DNA of 64,000 bases from Rubrobacter indicoceani. Lineage in GTDB: Bacteria; Actinomycetota; Rubrobacteria; Rubrobacterales; Rubrobacteraceae. The stretch spans positions 1,984,001-2,048,000 of the forward strand of contig NZ_CP031115.1 in NCBI RefSeq assembly GCF_003568865.1, read 5' to 3'. Under the pieces are notes generated by a model. The model ran no database searches. It had not been told where the DNA came from and saw nothing but the letters and a program-made list of their open reading frames with translations. Positions 43,352 to 52,698 of the stretch are shown here, piece after piece. Position 1 is the first letter of the stretch. The number at the start of each line of letters is the position of its first letter. The position numbers and the translations under genes were made by a program.

Positions 43352-44110
43352 ATGGAACAGGATGTACTCGCCGGGGCGGAGCCTTTCCGCTTTGAAGGCA
43401 ACGATGTAGGGGTTCTTGTTTCGCACGGTTTCACCGGAACGACGCAGAGCGTACGCCCGCTCGGGGAGGCTCTGGCGGCGGAGGGGTTCACCGTCGCCGG
43501 GCCGAGGCTCGCCGGGCACGGAACGAGCATCGAGGACCACGCCAAAAGCACCGCCGAGTCGTGGATTCGCTCGGTCGAGGAGGATCTGGCGTGGCTTGAA
43601 GGTCGCTGCAGGGCGGTTTTCTTTGCCGGGCTTTCGATGGGCGGGACGCTCTCGCTGTACTTCGGGGCGACTCGCCCGGACCTGATCAAGGGCATCGTCC
43701 CCATAAACGGTTGCGCCTACCTTGCAAACCCGGAGCTTGCCGCCGCGCTCTACAGCAGGGAAGCGCCGCCCGTTCTGCCCGGCGTCGGGTCGGACATAAA
43801 GATGGAAGGGGTCGAGGAGCTTGCGTATCCCGGCGTCCCCGTGCCCTCGACTCGGGAGTTCGCCGCGCTTTTGAACGTTACCCGCGACCTGCTGCCGACG
43901 GTGGGCTGTCCGACGCTCCTTATACAGTCCAGAGAGGATCACGTCGTACCGCCCGGAAACGGGCCGTTTATCCTTGATGCCATCGCGAGCGTGGATAAAG
44001 AACTCGTCTGGCTCGATGATTCGTATCACGTCGCAACCCTCGACAACGACGCCCCGCGCATCGCCGCCCTCACGATAGACTTTGTAAAGAGCCTTGTCTC
44101 GGAAGACTAG
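43352..44110 (+). CDS. Carboxylesterase/monoacylglycerol-lipase-type alpha/beta hydrolase
   Basis: This 252-residue protein has the oxyanion loop VLVSHGFTGTTQSVRPLGEALA, nucleophile elbow FAGLSMGGTLSLYFG, Asp in IQSREDHVVPP and catalytic His in LDDSYHVATLDND. These are typical of Est30/Est-like carboxylesterases. The frame is open further upstream, but ATG 43352 has AAAGGGG nearby and begins the family homology. TATAAT at 43316-43321 may be its -10. Confidence 0.9.
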   Translation: MEQDVLAGAEPFRFEGNDVGVLVSHGFTGTTQSVRPLGEALAAEGFTVAGPRLAGHGTSIEDHAKSTAESWIRSVEEDLAWLEGRCRAVFFAGLSMGGTLSLYFGATRPDLIKGIVPINGCAYLANPELAAALYSREAPPVLPGVGSDIKMEGVEELAYPGVPVPSTREFAALLNVTRDLLPTVGCPTLLIQSREDHVVPPGNGPFILDAIASVDKELVWLDDSYHVATLDNDAPRIAALTIDFVKSLVSED

Positions 44111-44112
44111 TT

Positions 44113-44142
44113 CAGCCGGGTGCGCCCTCAGCCGGGTGCGCC
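44113..44142. repeat. Tandem 16-bp duplication at the HD-GYP gene end
   Basis: CAGCCGGGTGCGCC occurs twice in tandem with a 16-bp period (44113-44126 and 44129-44142). It spans the stop of the minus-strand gene. Confidence 0.6.
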
Positions 44143-46164
44143 CCGCCGGGCGTCAAGGGTGGCGGTTCCGGGGAGGCCGGAAGCCGCGCGTTCTATAACC
44201 GCAACCCCGTCGTCGCCGGGCATCCACGTCGCGGCAGAGTAGGTGGCTTCGGGGTCGTTTGTCTCTTCGGAGAGGTCCTTCAGGAAAGCCGCCGCGTCCA
44301 GCCCGGCTGAGTCCGGCAGCACGACGGCCATACGGATGTCTCCGTAGCGGCACGCGACACCGGCCCTCCGCGCCGCCGCCCGCCGGACGACCTTCGCCGC
44401 CGACAGAAGCTCGCGGTCCCCGGCGGCGTAGCCCAGCCTGTCGTTGACTTTTGCCACCCCGTCGAGGCGCACGAAGGCCACCGAGAACGGTTTGCCGTGC
44501 ATCGCGGCCCGGCGGACCTGAGCGTCGGCGGTCTCGTAGAGGTGTCTGCGGGTGTAGAGCGTCGTCAGGTTGTCCGTAACGGAGAGCAGCGCGTGGCCGA
44601 ACACCGGCTCGCCACCGGCCAGCTGCTTTGAGAGTACCGGGTCCCCGGCGACCATGGAGTCTTCATCCCTGGTCGGCGGGTTCTGCCGGACGATCTCGAC
44701 AAACGCCGCCACGACCTCCGGGTCGAACTGTGTCCCGGCGCACCGCCGGAGTTCTTCGAGGGCCTCCTCGATGGAGCATCCGGTGCGGTAGGGCCTGTCG
44801 GTGATCATCGCGCTGAAAGAGTCCGCGACGCTTATGATCCTCGATTCCAGCGGTATCTCTTCGCCCCGAAGCCCCGAGGGGTAACCCTTCCCGTCGTAGC
44901 GTTCGTGGTGGTGCAGGATCGCCGGGGCCGTCGCCCGGAGGGCCGGGACCCGCCTGACGAGGTGGTACCCGATACGCGGATGAAGCTCGACTATCGTGCG
45001 CTCCTCCGCGCTGAGCGCGGCGGGTTTCAGGAGTATGGCCTCGCTTATGCCGATTTTCCCCACGTCGTGCAGAAGCGACCCGAAGATAAGCGTCTCCCGC
45101 CTCTGGGCCGAGAGCTCGAAGTGGTCGGCCATCGCAAGCACGTAGTCGGCAACGTCATCGGAGTGGCCGCGCAGGGACGGCTCCTTTACCGCCATCGCCT
45201 CCGCGAGCACCCCGACGGTCGTCAGGTAGCTGTTCTTCAGGTCGCTCTGCAGACGGCTGTTCTGGAGAACGGCTCCGGCATGATCCCCGACGGCCAGAAG
45301 CACCTCGTCGTCGTAATCGTCGAATCCGTCCGGGTTGTTCGCACAGACCACGACGCCGTCGAATCGCTCCCGGAGGTAGATCGGGATGGCGACCATGTTC
45401 TCTATCTCGGCCTCTACCGCGTCGCCACCGGAGCGGGGGTGGTTCTCCCGGAGCGCCCTGTCCCGCTCCAGGACCTCCCCGGCAAAGCCGCGCACTAGCT
45501 CGCTTTTCGTCGGGTCGTTCTCGAAACCCTCGTGGGCCAGAAGCCCGAGCCACTCCTCATCCGAGCCTCCCCGCGAAAGGATTATCCCCTTCCTCGCCCC
45601 CACCAGCTCCATCACGAGACGCAGGACCATAGTCGGGATGTCCTCCGCTCCCTCGTCGAGCAGGCCGCGCTCGCCGTAGAGCCGCATCATCTCGGAGTGG
45701 AGTTGCGACCGCCACCGCTCCACCGAGCGGTGCGCCTCTTCCGACCGGGACCTGAGGTACCGCTCGCGCCCGAGTTCCCGTTTCACGCTTTCCTGCTCGG
45801 AGCGGAGCGAATCCCGCTCCCGGACAGCCTTCTCGGCCCGCGCCCGCTCCTGCCTCTCCCGCTCCCGCACCTCGGAGAGCTCTTCCTCCCGGACCCCGGC
45901 CTCGTCGCGTCTCTCCTCTATCTCCTCCTCGGCCCGCTGCGCCGCCGCCTGTCGCTGCCAGAGCACCGCAAGACAGATACCCCCGGCCAGCACAAAGAGC
46001 CACAGCGCAAGGTCGTCGCGCGCGTCGGTCAGGTCGGAGCCGCCGAGCGCCAGGTAGACGAGAAACAAAAGCGCTGCAACAAAGAGCAGCGTCCCGAGCC
46101 ACGGCAGGAGCTGCCCGTACCGCTTTCCCCCGCCGTCTCTGGTCTCCTTACTCAAACTGCCCAC
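44128..46164 (-). CDS. Membrane HD-GYP phosphodiesterase with GAF and vestigial GGDEF domain
   Basis: This 678-residue protein has two N-terminal helices (to ~70), a long charged coiled coil (~70-165) and a GAF domain (~175-325). The HD-GYP domain is complete: HSDDVADYV, LLHDVGKIGIS, HHHERYDGKGYPSGL and VADSFSAMITDRPYR. It should hydrolyse cyclic-di-GMP. A C-terminal diguanylate-cyclase-like domain follows (DNLTTLYTRRHLYE, FVRLDGVAKVNDRLGYAAGD), but GGDEF is replaced by RYGDIRM, so it is not expected to be catalytic. The start is GTG, with the exact codon uncertain. Confidence 0.88.
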   Translation of the reverse strand: MGSLSKETRDGGGKRYGQLLPWLGTLLFVAALLFLVYLALGGSDLTDARDDLALWLFVLAGGICLAVLWQRQAAAQRAEEEIEERRDEAGVREEELSEVRERERQERARAEKAVRERDSLRSEQESVKRELGRERYLRSRSEEAHRSVERWRSQLHSEMMRLYGERGLLDEGAEDIPTMVLRLVMELVGARKGIILSRGGSDEEWLGLLAHEGFENDPTKSELVRGFAGEVLERDRALRENHPRSGGDAVEAEIENMVAIPIYLRERFDGVVVCANNPDGFDDYDDEVLLAVGDHAGAVLQNSRLQSDLKNSYLTTVGVLAEAMAVKEPSLRGHSDDVADYVLAMADHFELSAQRRETLIFGSLLHDVGKIGISEAILLKPAALSAEERTIVELHPRIGYHLVRRVPALRATAPAILHHHERYDGKGYPSGLRGEEIPLESRIISVADSFSAMITDRPYRTGCSIEEALEELRRCAGTQFDPEVVAAFVEIVRQNPPTRDEDSMVAGDPVLSKQLAGGEPVFGHALLSVTDNLTTLYTRRHLYETADAQVRRAAMHGKPFSVAFVRLDGVAKVNDRLGYAAGDRELLSAAKVVRRAAARRAGVACRYGDIRMAVVLPDSAGLDAAAFLKDLSEETNDPEATYSAATWMPGDDGVAVIERAASGLPGTATLDARRGAPG

Positions 46165-46254
46165 AGCTTAACCCTGATGCTCCGGCTAAAGCAAGAGACC
46201 CGACCGCTCTGCGGTCGAGCCCCCGTATCTCATCGCACCCGAGAACGCTGTGGT

Positions 46255-46473
46255 TCAGGACTGGATGTTCGTTCCCCGCCACAGGGTGTGCTCTCCGAGG
46301 CCCTCCGCCTCCGGCAGCGCCTCGCCCCGCGAGAGCTGCACCCGCACCGGAGTCAGCATCGTCCCCCGGTCGCAGATAAAGGTTCCGCTGAACGGAGCTT
46401 TCTCACCCGGACGATACGTCGCCCCGTAGGGTTTGTAGCGGGCGATGACTTTTTCAACGATCTCGGACGGCAT
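46255..46473 (-). CDS. Small hypothetical protein
   Basis: This 72-residue protein, MPSEIVEKVIARYKPYGATY onward, contains YRPGEKAPFSGTFICDRGTMLTPVRVQL and ends LGEHTLWRGTNIQS. The PGEKAPFSG stretch recalls small proteins of the YjzC type, but only one Cys remains and the match is weak. AAGGGGGA lies just before the ATG, supporting translation. It lies 23 bp after serA and is probably co-transcribed with it. Confidence 0.6.
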   Translation of the reverse strand: MPSEIVEKVIARYKPYGATYRPGEKAPFSGTFICDRGTMLTPVRVQLSRGEALPEAEGLGEHTLWRGTNIQS

Positions 46474-46496
46474 CGTTCCCCCTTCGGTCGTACTCT

Positions 46497-48080
46497 CTAG
46501 TACAGCGAGACCGCACGCGCGTCGGTGAAGCCTTCTATCGCGAGGAGCGCGTCAAGGACTTCTCCGGAGACCGCCTCGTCAACGGTGACGGCCATCGCGG
46601 CGCGGCTGCCCGGCTCTCCGCGACCAACGGCCATGTTGCCGATGTTTATTCCGTGCTCGCCGAGCGTGGCCCCGGCGCGGCCGATCATACCCGGAACGTC
46701 CCTGTTCCTTATAAAGAGCATGTACCGCTCCGGCGGGATGTCGAAGTCGAAGCCGACGGCGTGGATGAGGCGCGGCTGCATCTTCGGCCCGATGAGCGTC
46801 CCGCTCACGACCATCTCGCCCTCCGGGCTGTCGAGCCGCAGAACGACGAGGCTCGTGTAGTCGGAAGACCCGCTGGCCTTTGTCGTCTCGACCTTGAAGC
46901 CCCGCGACTTCGCAAGCGCGGGGGTGTTGACGAAGTTAAGCGGCTCGTTGACCATCGGGGCGAGCAGCCCCTTCTGCGCCGAGACGTCGAGCAGGCGCGT
47001 GTCAAAGCGGGCGACCTCGCCGGAGTATTCGATCCTGAGCGAACTCCCCGGTCGGTCCGTGAGCTGGTAGAGAAGCCTGCCGAGCGTCTCGCAAAGCTCC
47101 GAGAACTGAGCCACGAACTCCGCGCCCTCACCCGAGGGAACGGGGGCGTTTATGGCGTGCACCGGAACCCCGCCCCGAAGCGCGGTCGCGACCTGCTCGG
47201 CGGCGGTTACCCCGGCCCGGTCCTGAGCCTCGGCCGTCGAAGCGCCGAGGTGCGGCGTAACCACGACGTTCGGGAGCCTGAAGATCGGCGAATCCGTCTC
47301 GGGCTCTTTTACGAACACGTCGAGGGCCGCGCCCGCTATTTCCCCGGCCTTGAGCGCATCGTACAGATCGCCCTCGTCAACGATGCCGCCGCGCGCGACG
47401 TTTATAAGGTAGGCGGATTTCTTCATGCGCACCAGCGACGCGGCGTTGACGAGGCCGGTCGTCTGCGGGGTGCGCGGGACGTGCAGCGAGACGAAGTCCG
47501 CCACATCAAAGACATCGTCGGTCGTCTCGGCCCGATCTACGCCCATCTCCTTTATGCGGTCTTCGGAGACATACGGGTCGTAAGCAAGGACGCGCATCCC
47601 CATACCGAGCGCGCCCCGAGCGACTATGGCCCCGACGTGTCCGAGGCCGATCAGGCCAAGGGTCTTGCCCTGCACCTCGACGCCCTTGTACGCGCTCCGG
47701 TTCCACTCCCCGGCCTTGAGGGTCGCGTCCGCAACCGGGATAAACCGCGCCACCGCGAGCATCAGCCCGAGGGTGTGCTCGGCGGCGGCGACGGTGTTGG
47801 ACTCCGGGGCGTTTGCGACGAGGATGCCCCTTTTTGTGGCCGCCTCGATGTCTATGTTGTCAACGCCGATCCCGGCCCGTCCGATGGCACGAAGTTTCCC
47901 GGCGCGGGCTATAACGTCCGCCGTTACCTGCGTCGCGCTCCTGATGATGAGGCCATCGTAGTCGCCGATGACCTCAAGAAGCTTCTCGGGCGAGAGGCCG
48001 AGCCTGACGTCTACCTCGAAGTCCTTTTCAAGCAGCTCTATGCCGGATTCAGCGAGCTTTTCGGGGACAAGGACTTTCAA
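46497..48080 (-). CDS. serA: D-3-phosphoglycerate dehydrogenase
   Basis: This 527-residue protein is the long three-domain form. It has a D-2-hydroxyacid dehydrogenase core (RAIGRAGIGVDNIDIEAATKRGILVANAP; LGLIGLGHVGAIVARGALGMGM; FVSLHVPRTPQTTGLVN; TPHLGASTAEAQDRAG), an intervening domain, and a C-terminal ACT domain (YMLFIRNRDVPGMIGRAGATLGEHGINIGNM). It performs the first step of serine synthesis and serine may inhibit it through ACT. The TTG start overlaps the stop of the aminotransferase gene. Serine feeds one-carbon units to the folate and methionine genes in this window. Confidence 0.97.
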   Translation of the reverse strand: MKVLVPEKLAESGIELLEKDFEVDVRLGLSPEKLLEVIGDYDGLIIRSATQVTADVIARAGKLRAIGRAGIGVDNIDIEAATKRGILVANAPESNTVAAAEHTLGLMLAVARFIPVADATLKAGEWNRSAYKGVEVQGKTLGLIGLGHVGAIVARGALGMGMRVLAYDPYVSEDRIKEMGVDRAETTDDVFDVADFVSLHVPRTPQTTGLVNAASLVRMKKSAYLINVARGGIVDEGDLYDALKAGEIAGAALDVFVKEPETDSPIFRLPNVVVTPHLGASTAEAQDRAGVTAAEQVATALRGGVPVHAINAPVPSGEGAEFVAQFSELCETLGRLLYQLTDRPGSSLRIEYSGEVARFDTRLLDVSAQKGLLAPMVNEPLNFVNTPALAKSRGFKVETTKASGSSDYTSLVVLRLDSPEGEMVVSGTLIGPKMQPRLIHAVGFDFDIPPERYMLFIRNRDVPGMIGRAGATLGEHGINIGNMAVGRGEPGSRAAMAVTVDEAVSGEVLDALLAIEGFTDARAVSLY

Positions 48081-49234
48081 GCTACCGCACCGCTCTTGGA
48101 GAAGACCCTTTGCGCCGCCCCGACGCCCTTGCCGAGCTCGAGGTCGAAGCCCTGAGACTCAAGCGCAAGTTCGGCGGCGGCGATCGTGGCGATGATGTCG
48201 TAGGCGTCGAAGTAACCGCAGTGGCCGATGCGGAATATCTTCCCTTCCTGCGGCCCCTGTCCACCTGCGACCTGTATCCCGTGCTCCCGGAAAAGCCCGC
48301 CGACAAACGCCTTGCCGTCTATGCCCTCCGGCACGTACGCCGCCGTAACCGCCGTGTTCATGTCCTCGTCCGGCCCGAAAAGGGAGAGGCCCATCGCCTT
48401 TACGCCCTCACGAGCCGCCCGACCGAGCAGCACGTGCCGCTCGAAGACGTTCTCGAGGCCCTCCGAGAGGATCTGCTGCACGGCGATGTCCAGCTGGATG
48501 ATGACGCTGACCGCCGGGGTCCACGGGGTCTGCGGCGGGTTTTTGGCGTAGGCCTTCTTCGCCGCCGTGAAGTCAAAGTAGTAGCGCGGCATCGTCGACT
48601 CTTCGTGCGCGGCCATCGCCCGGTCGTTGACGCTCACGAACCCGAGCCCCGGCGGCGTCATGAGCGCCTTCTGCGAACCCGCGACCACGACGTCGACGCC
48701 CCACTCGTCGGTGCGAAGCTCGCAGGCTCCGAGCCCGGAGACCGCGTCTACGATGGTGATGATACTTTTCGTCGCTTCAGCAAAACCTTTTATATCGTTG
48801 ACGGTTCCGGTCGAGGTCTCGGAAAGAACGCAGCAGGCGGCTTTGAGGTCGGGATTATCCGCGACGGCCTGTGCGACCTCGTCGTTGTCGGCCTTCACGC
48901 CCCAGTCGTATTTCAGCTCGATGACCTCGAGGCCGAACGCCTGCCCCATCTTCACCCAGCGGTTCCCGAAGTTGCCGTTGTTGATGACGAGGATCTTGTC
49001 TCCGGGCGAGAAAAGGTTCTGAAGCGCCGCCTCGAAGGCCCCCGTCCCGCTCGCCGACATCGTAAAGATATCCGCCTCGGTCTGAAAGACCTGCTGGAGG
49101 TTCTCGTTTACGCGGGTAAAGACCTCACCGAACTCCGGCGTGCGGTGGTGGATTATGGGCAGCGCGCCCGCAGCCGAGACCTCCGGTGGTACGGGCGTAG
49201 GTCCGGGCGACATCAGACGATACTTGTTCATCAT
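48077..49234 (-). CDS. Class V aminotransferase (serine-glyoxylate/phosphoserine type)
   Basis: This 385-residue PLP enzyme begins MMNKYRLMSPGPTPVPPEV. It carries SASGTGAFEAALQNLFSPGDKILVINNGNFGNRW and the PLP lysine in VVVAGSQKALMTPPGLGFVS. It matches the alanine-glyoxylate/serine-pyruvate family, whose members also serve as phosphoserine aminotransferase beside serA. Direct overlap with serA supports a serine-pathway role. I chose ATG 49234, with GAGAGGAA upstream; the frame extends to 49273. Confidence 0.9.
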   Translation of the reverse strand: MMNKYRLMSPGPTPVPPEVSAAGALPIIHHRTPEFGEVFTRVNENLQQVFQTEADIFTMSASGTGAFEAALQNLFSPGDKILVINNGNFGNRWVKMGQAFGLEVIELKYDWGVKADNDEVAQAVADNPDLKAACCVLSETSTGTVNDIKGFAEATKSIITIVDAVSGLGACELRTDEWGVDVVVAGSQKALMTPPGLGFVSVNDRAMAAHEESTMPRYYFDFTAAKKAYAKNPPQTPWTPAVSVIIQLDIAVQQILSEGLENVFERHVLLGRAAREGVKAMGLSLFGPDEDMNTAVTAAYVPEGIDGKAFVGGLFREHGIQVAGGQGPQEGKIFRIGHCGYFDAYDIIATIAAAELALESQGFDLELGKGVGAAQRVFSKSGAVA

Positions 49235-49353
49235 GGAAAACAGGTTCCTCTCGTAGCTCTCGCATTCGGCCAAACAGACGCTATTTTAGCCACCTTGAGG
49301 TCCGATAACCACGCTTTGGAGCAAACGGATAGCGATGTGTTGCATACCCGCGC

Positions 49354-50181
49354 TCAAGAAAACTCCACCCTGTCCCCCACGCTGATCCTCCCCGGTGCGT
49401 CGTGGATGAGGTTCTGGCCGAAAAGAACGCCGCGCGGCGTTCTGCGGTAGGTTGCAAGCGTGGTGAGCGGCTCCTTGCCTTTCTTCCCGGTCGCCTGATC
49501 TACGGTGGTTATGACGCAGCGGCTGCACGGCTTGACGACCCGGAACTCCATCTCCCCGATACGGAGGTGCGTCCAGCCGTCTTCTTCGTACGGCTCCGTG
49601 CCGGAGACGACTATGTTCGGGCGGAAACGGTTCATGGGGACCGGGTCTTCGAGACGGGAGTTGAGGTCTTCCAAAGACGACTCGCTTATCAGGAGAAACG
49701 GGAAGCCGTCGGCGAGGGTGGTGAGATCCCCGGCTCTTCCGTAGTCCGGGTCTACGGGGCGCGTGGAGGTTTCGGGGAGATGTACAAGCCTGCATCGCGC
49801 CCCGAGGTACTGACTGAACCACTCGTCGGCCCCGGGGGTGGTCGCCGAGACTTCGACCGTGTCGCGCCAGATGCGGGCGCGGGATCTTTTTCCGGTTTCT
49901 CCGTCAGGCCCGAGCGGAACGGTTAGCTTCTCCATACCGGGAGCGTCTACAAGGAGTTCCGGGTGATCGCCCTCGCTTATCCCGGGTTTCACGCGGGCCA
50001 GTTCCGGGGCTCTGCGCTGGGAGAGAAAGGTGGAATCTCCGTCTACAAGCATGAAGCGACGGTCGTGGACGGGTCCGGGTGCGTCGGCGGTGAGGTGGTC
50101 CACCCCGGTTCCGGCGCACGATTTCACGGGATAATGGTGGAGGGCGGTCACGGAGGCGGGGTTCTGGTTCATGACGGCCAT
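49354..50181 (-). CDS. MOSC-domain protein (YcbX/mARC-like)
   Basis: This 275-residue protein has an N-terminal beta-barrel MOSC_N domain (LHHYPVKSCAGTGVDHL, DRRFMLVDGDSTFLSQR). The C-terminal MOSC domain has NRFRPNIVVSGTEPYEEDGW and the molybdenum-coordinating Cys in VKPCSRCVITTVDQATGKKG. Such proteins reduce N-hydroxylated compounds with molybdenum cofactor. No ferredoxin domain is fused, so an external redox partner is needed. Confidence 0.92.
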   Translation of the reverse strand: MAVMNQNPASVTALHHYPVKSCAGTGVDHLTADAPGPVHDRRFMLVDGDSTFLSQRRAPELARVKPGISEGDHPELLVDAPGMEKLTVPLGPDGETGKRSRARIWRDTVEVSATTPGADEWFSQYLGARCRLVHLPETSTRPVDPDYGRAGDLTTLADGFPFLLISESSLEDLNSRLEDPVPMNRFRPNIVVSGTEPYEEDGWTHLRIGEMEFRVVKPCSRCVITTVDQATGKKGKEPLTTLATYRRTPRGVLFGQNLIHDAPGRISVGDRVEFS

Positions 50182-50218
50182 TAAACGTTATGGTCGCTGC
50201 GGGTGCAAAGGTCCCCGG

Positions 50219-52690
50219 CTAGCCCGGGCGGGGATGCCGTCCCTCGCGTTTGGTCCAGCCTTTGAGAAGGGTGAAGGTCTCATCAGCGGGGATAGGGCGG
50301 GAGAAAAGGTAGCCCTGACCGATATCGCAGTTGAGCAGGTCAAGAGCTTCGAGTTGTTCGGTGGTTTCGATGCCCTCTCCGACAACGCACAGTTTAAGAG
50401 CGTGGGCGATGTTGACGATGGATGATACGACTTGCGCCGTAGAGCGGTCGGTCGACACCTCAAAGATAAACGAGCGGTCGAGCTTCAGCGCGTCAAGTGA
50501 GAAACGTCTGAGGTAGGAGAGCGAGGAGTAACCCGTCCCGAAGTCGTCGAGGGCGATGCGTACGCCGAGTTCGCGAAGTTCGTTAAAGACCCGTACGGAG
50601 GCTTCGAAGTCGGCGACGGCGGCGCTCTCGGTTATCTCAAGCTGGAGTCGCTCCGGGCTCAGCCCGTTTTTCCGGAGCGTCCGGGCGACCTTCTCTACAA
50701 AACCGGTCTGACACAGCTGCAGGGTCGAGACGTTCACGCTGACGGTGCAGGGTGAGAGGTGCGGGAGCCTCCTGCACCACTCGCTCATCCGTCGGCAGGC
50801 CTCCGAGAGAACGTGGTCCCCGAGGGCGAGGATCAGGCCTGTCTCCTCTGCGAGCGGTATAAACTCCGCCGGGCTTATCTGACCGTATTGCGGATGCTTC
50901 CAGCGGGCGAGGGCTTCGAGGCTGTAGATCTGCCCGTCCTGAAGAAAGACCTCCGGCTGATAGTAGACCCCGATCTCGCCGTCTTCGATGGCCTGTCTGA
51001 GATCTCTTTCGAGCTTCAGCCCGTAGACCGAACGCTCACCCATCTCCCGGCTGTAGACCTTGTAGAGGGAGTCGGCGTCGCGCTGGGCCTCGCGCAGAGC
51101 AACCGAGACGCGGCGCATGATCTCCTTCGGGTCGTCCCCGGAACTGATAGCCACCATCCCGACGTTCGGCTTGAGAAAGACCTCCGTCGTGTCCAGCCTG
51201 AACGGTCTGTCAAGGTACTCCTCGAGGCCGACTTCGATCAGGCTCCTGCTCTGCGCAAGGTCCGTGTTCTCAAGAAGCACCGCGAACTCGTTGCCCCAGA
51301 GACGGGCAAAGAAGGACCGGGGAGCACAACCCTTCAGGTACCTCTGGCCCCGCTCCGCGAAGATCCTGATAAGCCGGTCCCCGGCCTCCCGGCCAAGGGA
51401 GCCGTTGACCCTTGCAAAGTCCCTGAGGTTCAGCAGGATAACGGCCGAGGGTCGCCTGTCCGGATCGGATAGCGCGGCTTCGAGTTCTTCCACAAACGCC
51501 GTCCGGTTCGGGAGCCCGGTGAGGTCGTCTAGGTAGGCGAGGCGGTGTATACGGGACTCGAATTCCCTGCGCTCGTCTATGTTTCGGACAAAGCAGATGG
51601 CCTCCCCGCTCGGACGGCTCGCAACCACGCGTACCTCGCGGTGGCGAAAAACCTTTTTCCTGGGCACTTCGTACTCGAAGACCTGCGTTTCTCCGGTGAG
51701 AATCGCCTCCCCGTACGCCTGCTCGTACAGCTTGAGTGCGACCGCGGGCAGCACCTCGCGGATGTTGTGGCCGATCAACTGCTCCCTCGGCCTCAAAAGG
51801 AATTTCTCGTCGTCGGCGTGCAGTTCAAGACATTTCCCGTCCCGGTCAAATCGGAAGATAAGGTCCGGCACGGCCTCGACGATGGCGCGGCTGCGGGCTT
51901 CGCTCTCCTCTATCCGCCGCTGCATCTCGTGCCGCCCGGTTATGTCGCGGGCGAAGTACACGGCTTCGTCCCGCCCGCTTTTCGCGATCCTGGCCTCTAT
52001 CTGTTTCTGCTCGCCCTTGTAGGAGACGAGCGGGTACTCGATGGTCTGCAGCTCTCCGGTCTCCAGGGCCCGGCTCAGCTTCCGCATGAAGCGCTCACCC
52101 ACCTCTTCTCCGAGGACTTCGGGGATGGTGCTTCCGATCACGGTCTCCTTGAGCCTGAACAGGCTGCGAGGTTCTCCGGCGGCAACGTCGAGGTAGCGAC
52201 CGTTTCGGTCCACCCGGCACACCGCGTCCGGCACGGCCCGGAGCATGGCCTCCGTGCGTTCCCGCCCGATGCGCACCTCCTGCAGAGCTTTCTCACGCTC
52301 CGATACGTCTCGCACGACGGAGAGCACAACCGGTTTGCCGTCCAGCTCGTAGAGCGTGATAGTAGCCTCCGTCGGGAATGTTCTGCCGCTCTTGCAACGG
52401 TAAACTCCCTGCACGAGAACCTGTCCGCCCGAGACCAGCCGGTTCCAGGACCGCGATCTCTTCTGCGGCACGAACCCCACTTCAAAGTCGCAGAGCGAAC
52501 CCCCGATCATCTCCGCCCGGGTGTAGCCCAGAGACAACTCGGCCTGCCGGTTGACATCCAGCACACGACCCTCGGGGGTACTCACGATAAGGGCGTCGGC
52601 CATCCCGTCAACAAGCTTTTTCAGCCGACCTTCGCTCTCGCTCAGCCGCTTCTTGAAACTCCTCTCGCGGCGGCGATGCAGAAGCATCAA
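50219..52690 (-). CDS. PAS-PAS-PAS-GGDEF-EAL protein, main reading frame
   Basis: These 823 residues contain three PAS domains (~20-125, ~145-255, ~265-385), a GGDEF domain (~390-555) and an EAL domain (~570-815). The GGDEF motif is WGNEF, probably inactive. The EAL domain keeps LEALARW, LQLEITESA, ALDDFGTGYSSLSYL, LKLDRSFI and VVGEGIETTEQ, consistent with cyclic-di-GMP phosphodiesterase activity. The frame starts right at a run of eight G. The true N-terminus, with two membrane helices, lies in another frame upstream (52692-52904). Removing one G would fuse both into 894 residues. Confidence 0.88.
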   Translation of the reverse strand: MMLLHRRRERSFKKRLSESEGRLKKLVDGMADALIVSTPEGRVLDVNRQAELSLGYTRAEMIGGSLCDFEVGFVPQKRSRSWNRLVSGGQVLVQGVYRCKSGRTFPTEATITLYELDGKPVVLSVVRDVSEREKALQEVRIGRERTEAMLRAVPDAVCRVDRNGRYLDVAAGEPRSLFRLKETVIGSTIPEVLGEEVGERFMRKLSRALETGELQTIEYPLVSYKGEQKQIEARIAKSGRDEAVYFARDITGRHEMQRRIEESEARSRAIVEAVPDLIFRFDRDGKCLELHADDEKFLLRPREQLIGHNIREVLPAVALKLYEQAYGEAILTGETQVFEYEVPRKKVFRHREVRVVASRPSGEAICFVRNIDERREFESRIHRLAYLDDLTGLPNRTAFVEELEAALSDPDRRPSAVILLNLRDFARVNGSLGREAGDRLIRIFAERGQRYLKGCAPRSFFARLWGNEFAVLLENTDLAQSRSLIEVGLEEYLDRPFRLDTTEVFLKPNVGMVAISSGDDPKEIMRRVSVALREAQRDADSLYKVYSREMGERSVYGLKLERDLRQAIEDGEIGVYYQPEVFLQDGQIYSLEALARWKHPQYGQISPAEFIPLAEETGLILALGDHVLSEACRRMSEWCRRLPHLSPCTVSVNVSTLQLCQTGFVEKVARTLRKNGLSPERLQLEITESAAVADFEASVRVFNELRELGVRIALDDFGTGYSSLSYLRRFSLDALKLDRSFIFEVSTDRSTAQVVSSIVNIAHALKLCVVGEGIETTEQLEALDLLNCDIGQGYLFSRPIPADETFTLLKGWTKREGRHPRPG

Positions 52691-52698
52691 CCCCCCCC
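52691..52698. repeat. Homopolymer G8/C8 tract at a frame junction
   Basis: Eight consecutive C on the plus strand (G on the minus strand) lie where the membrane N-terminus and the PAS-GGDEF-EAL body change frame. Seven G would restore a continuous frame through VAVGGLMLLHRRRE. Confidence 0.85.
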
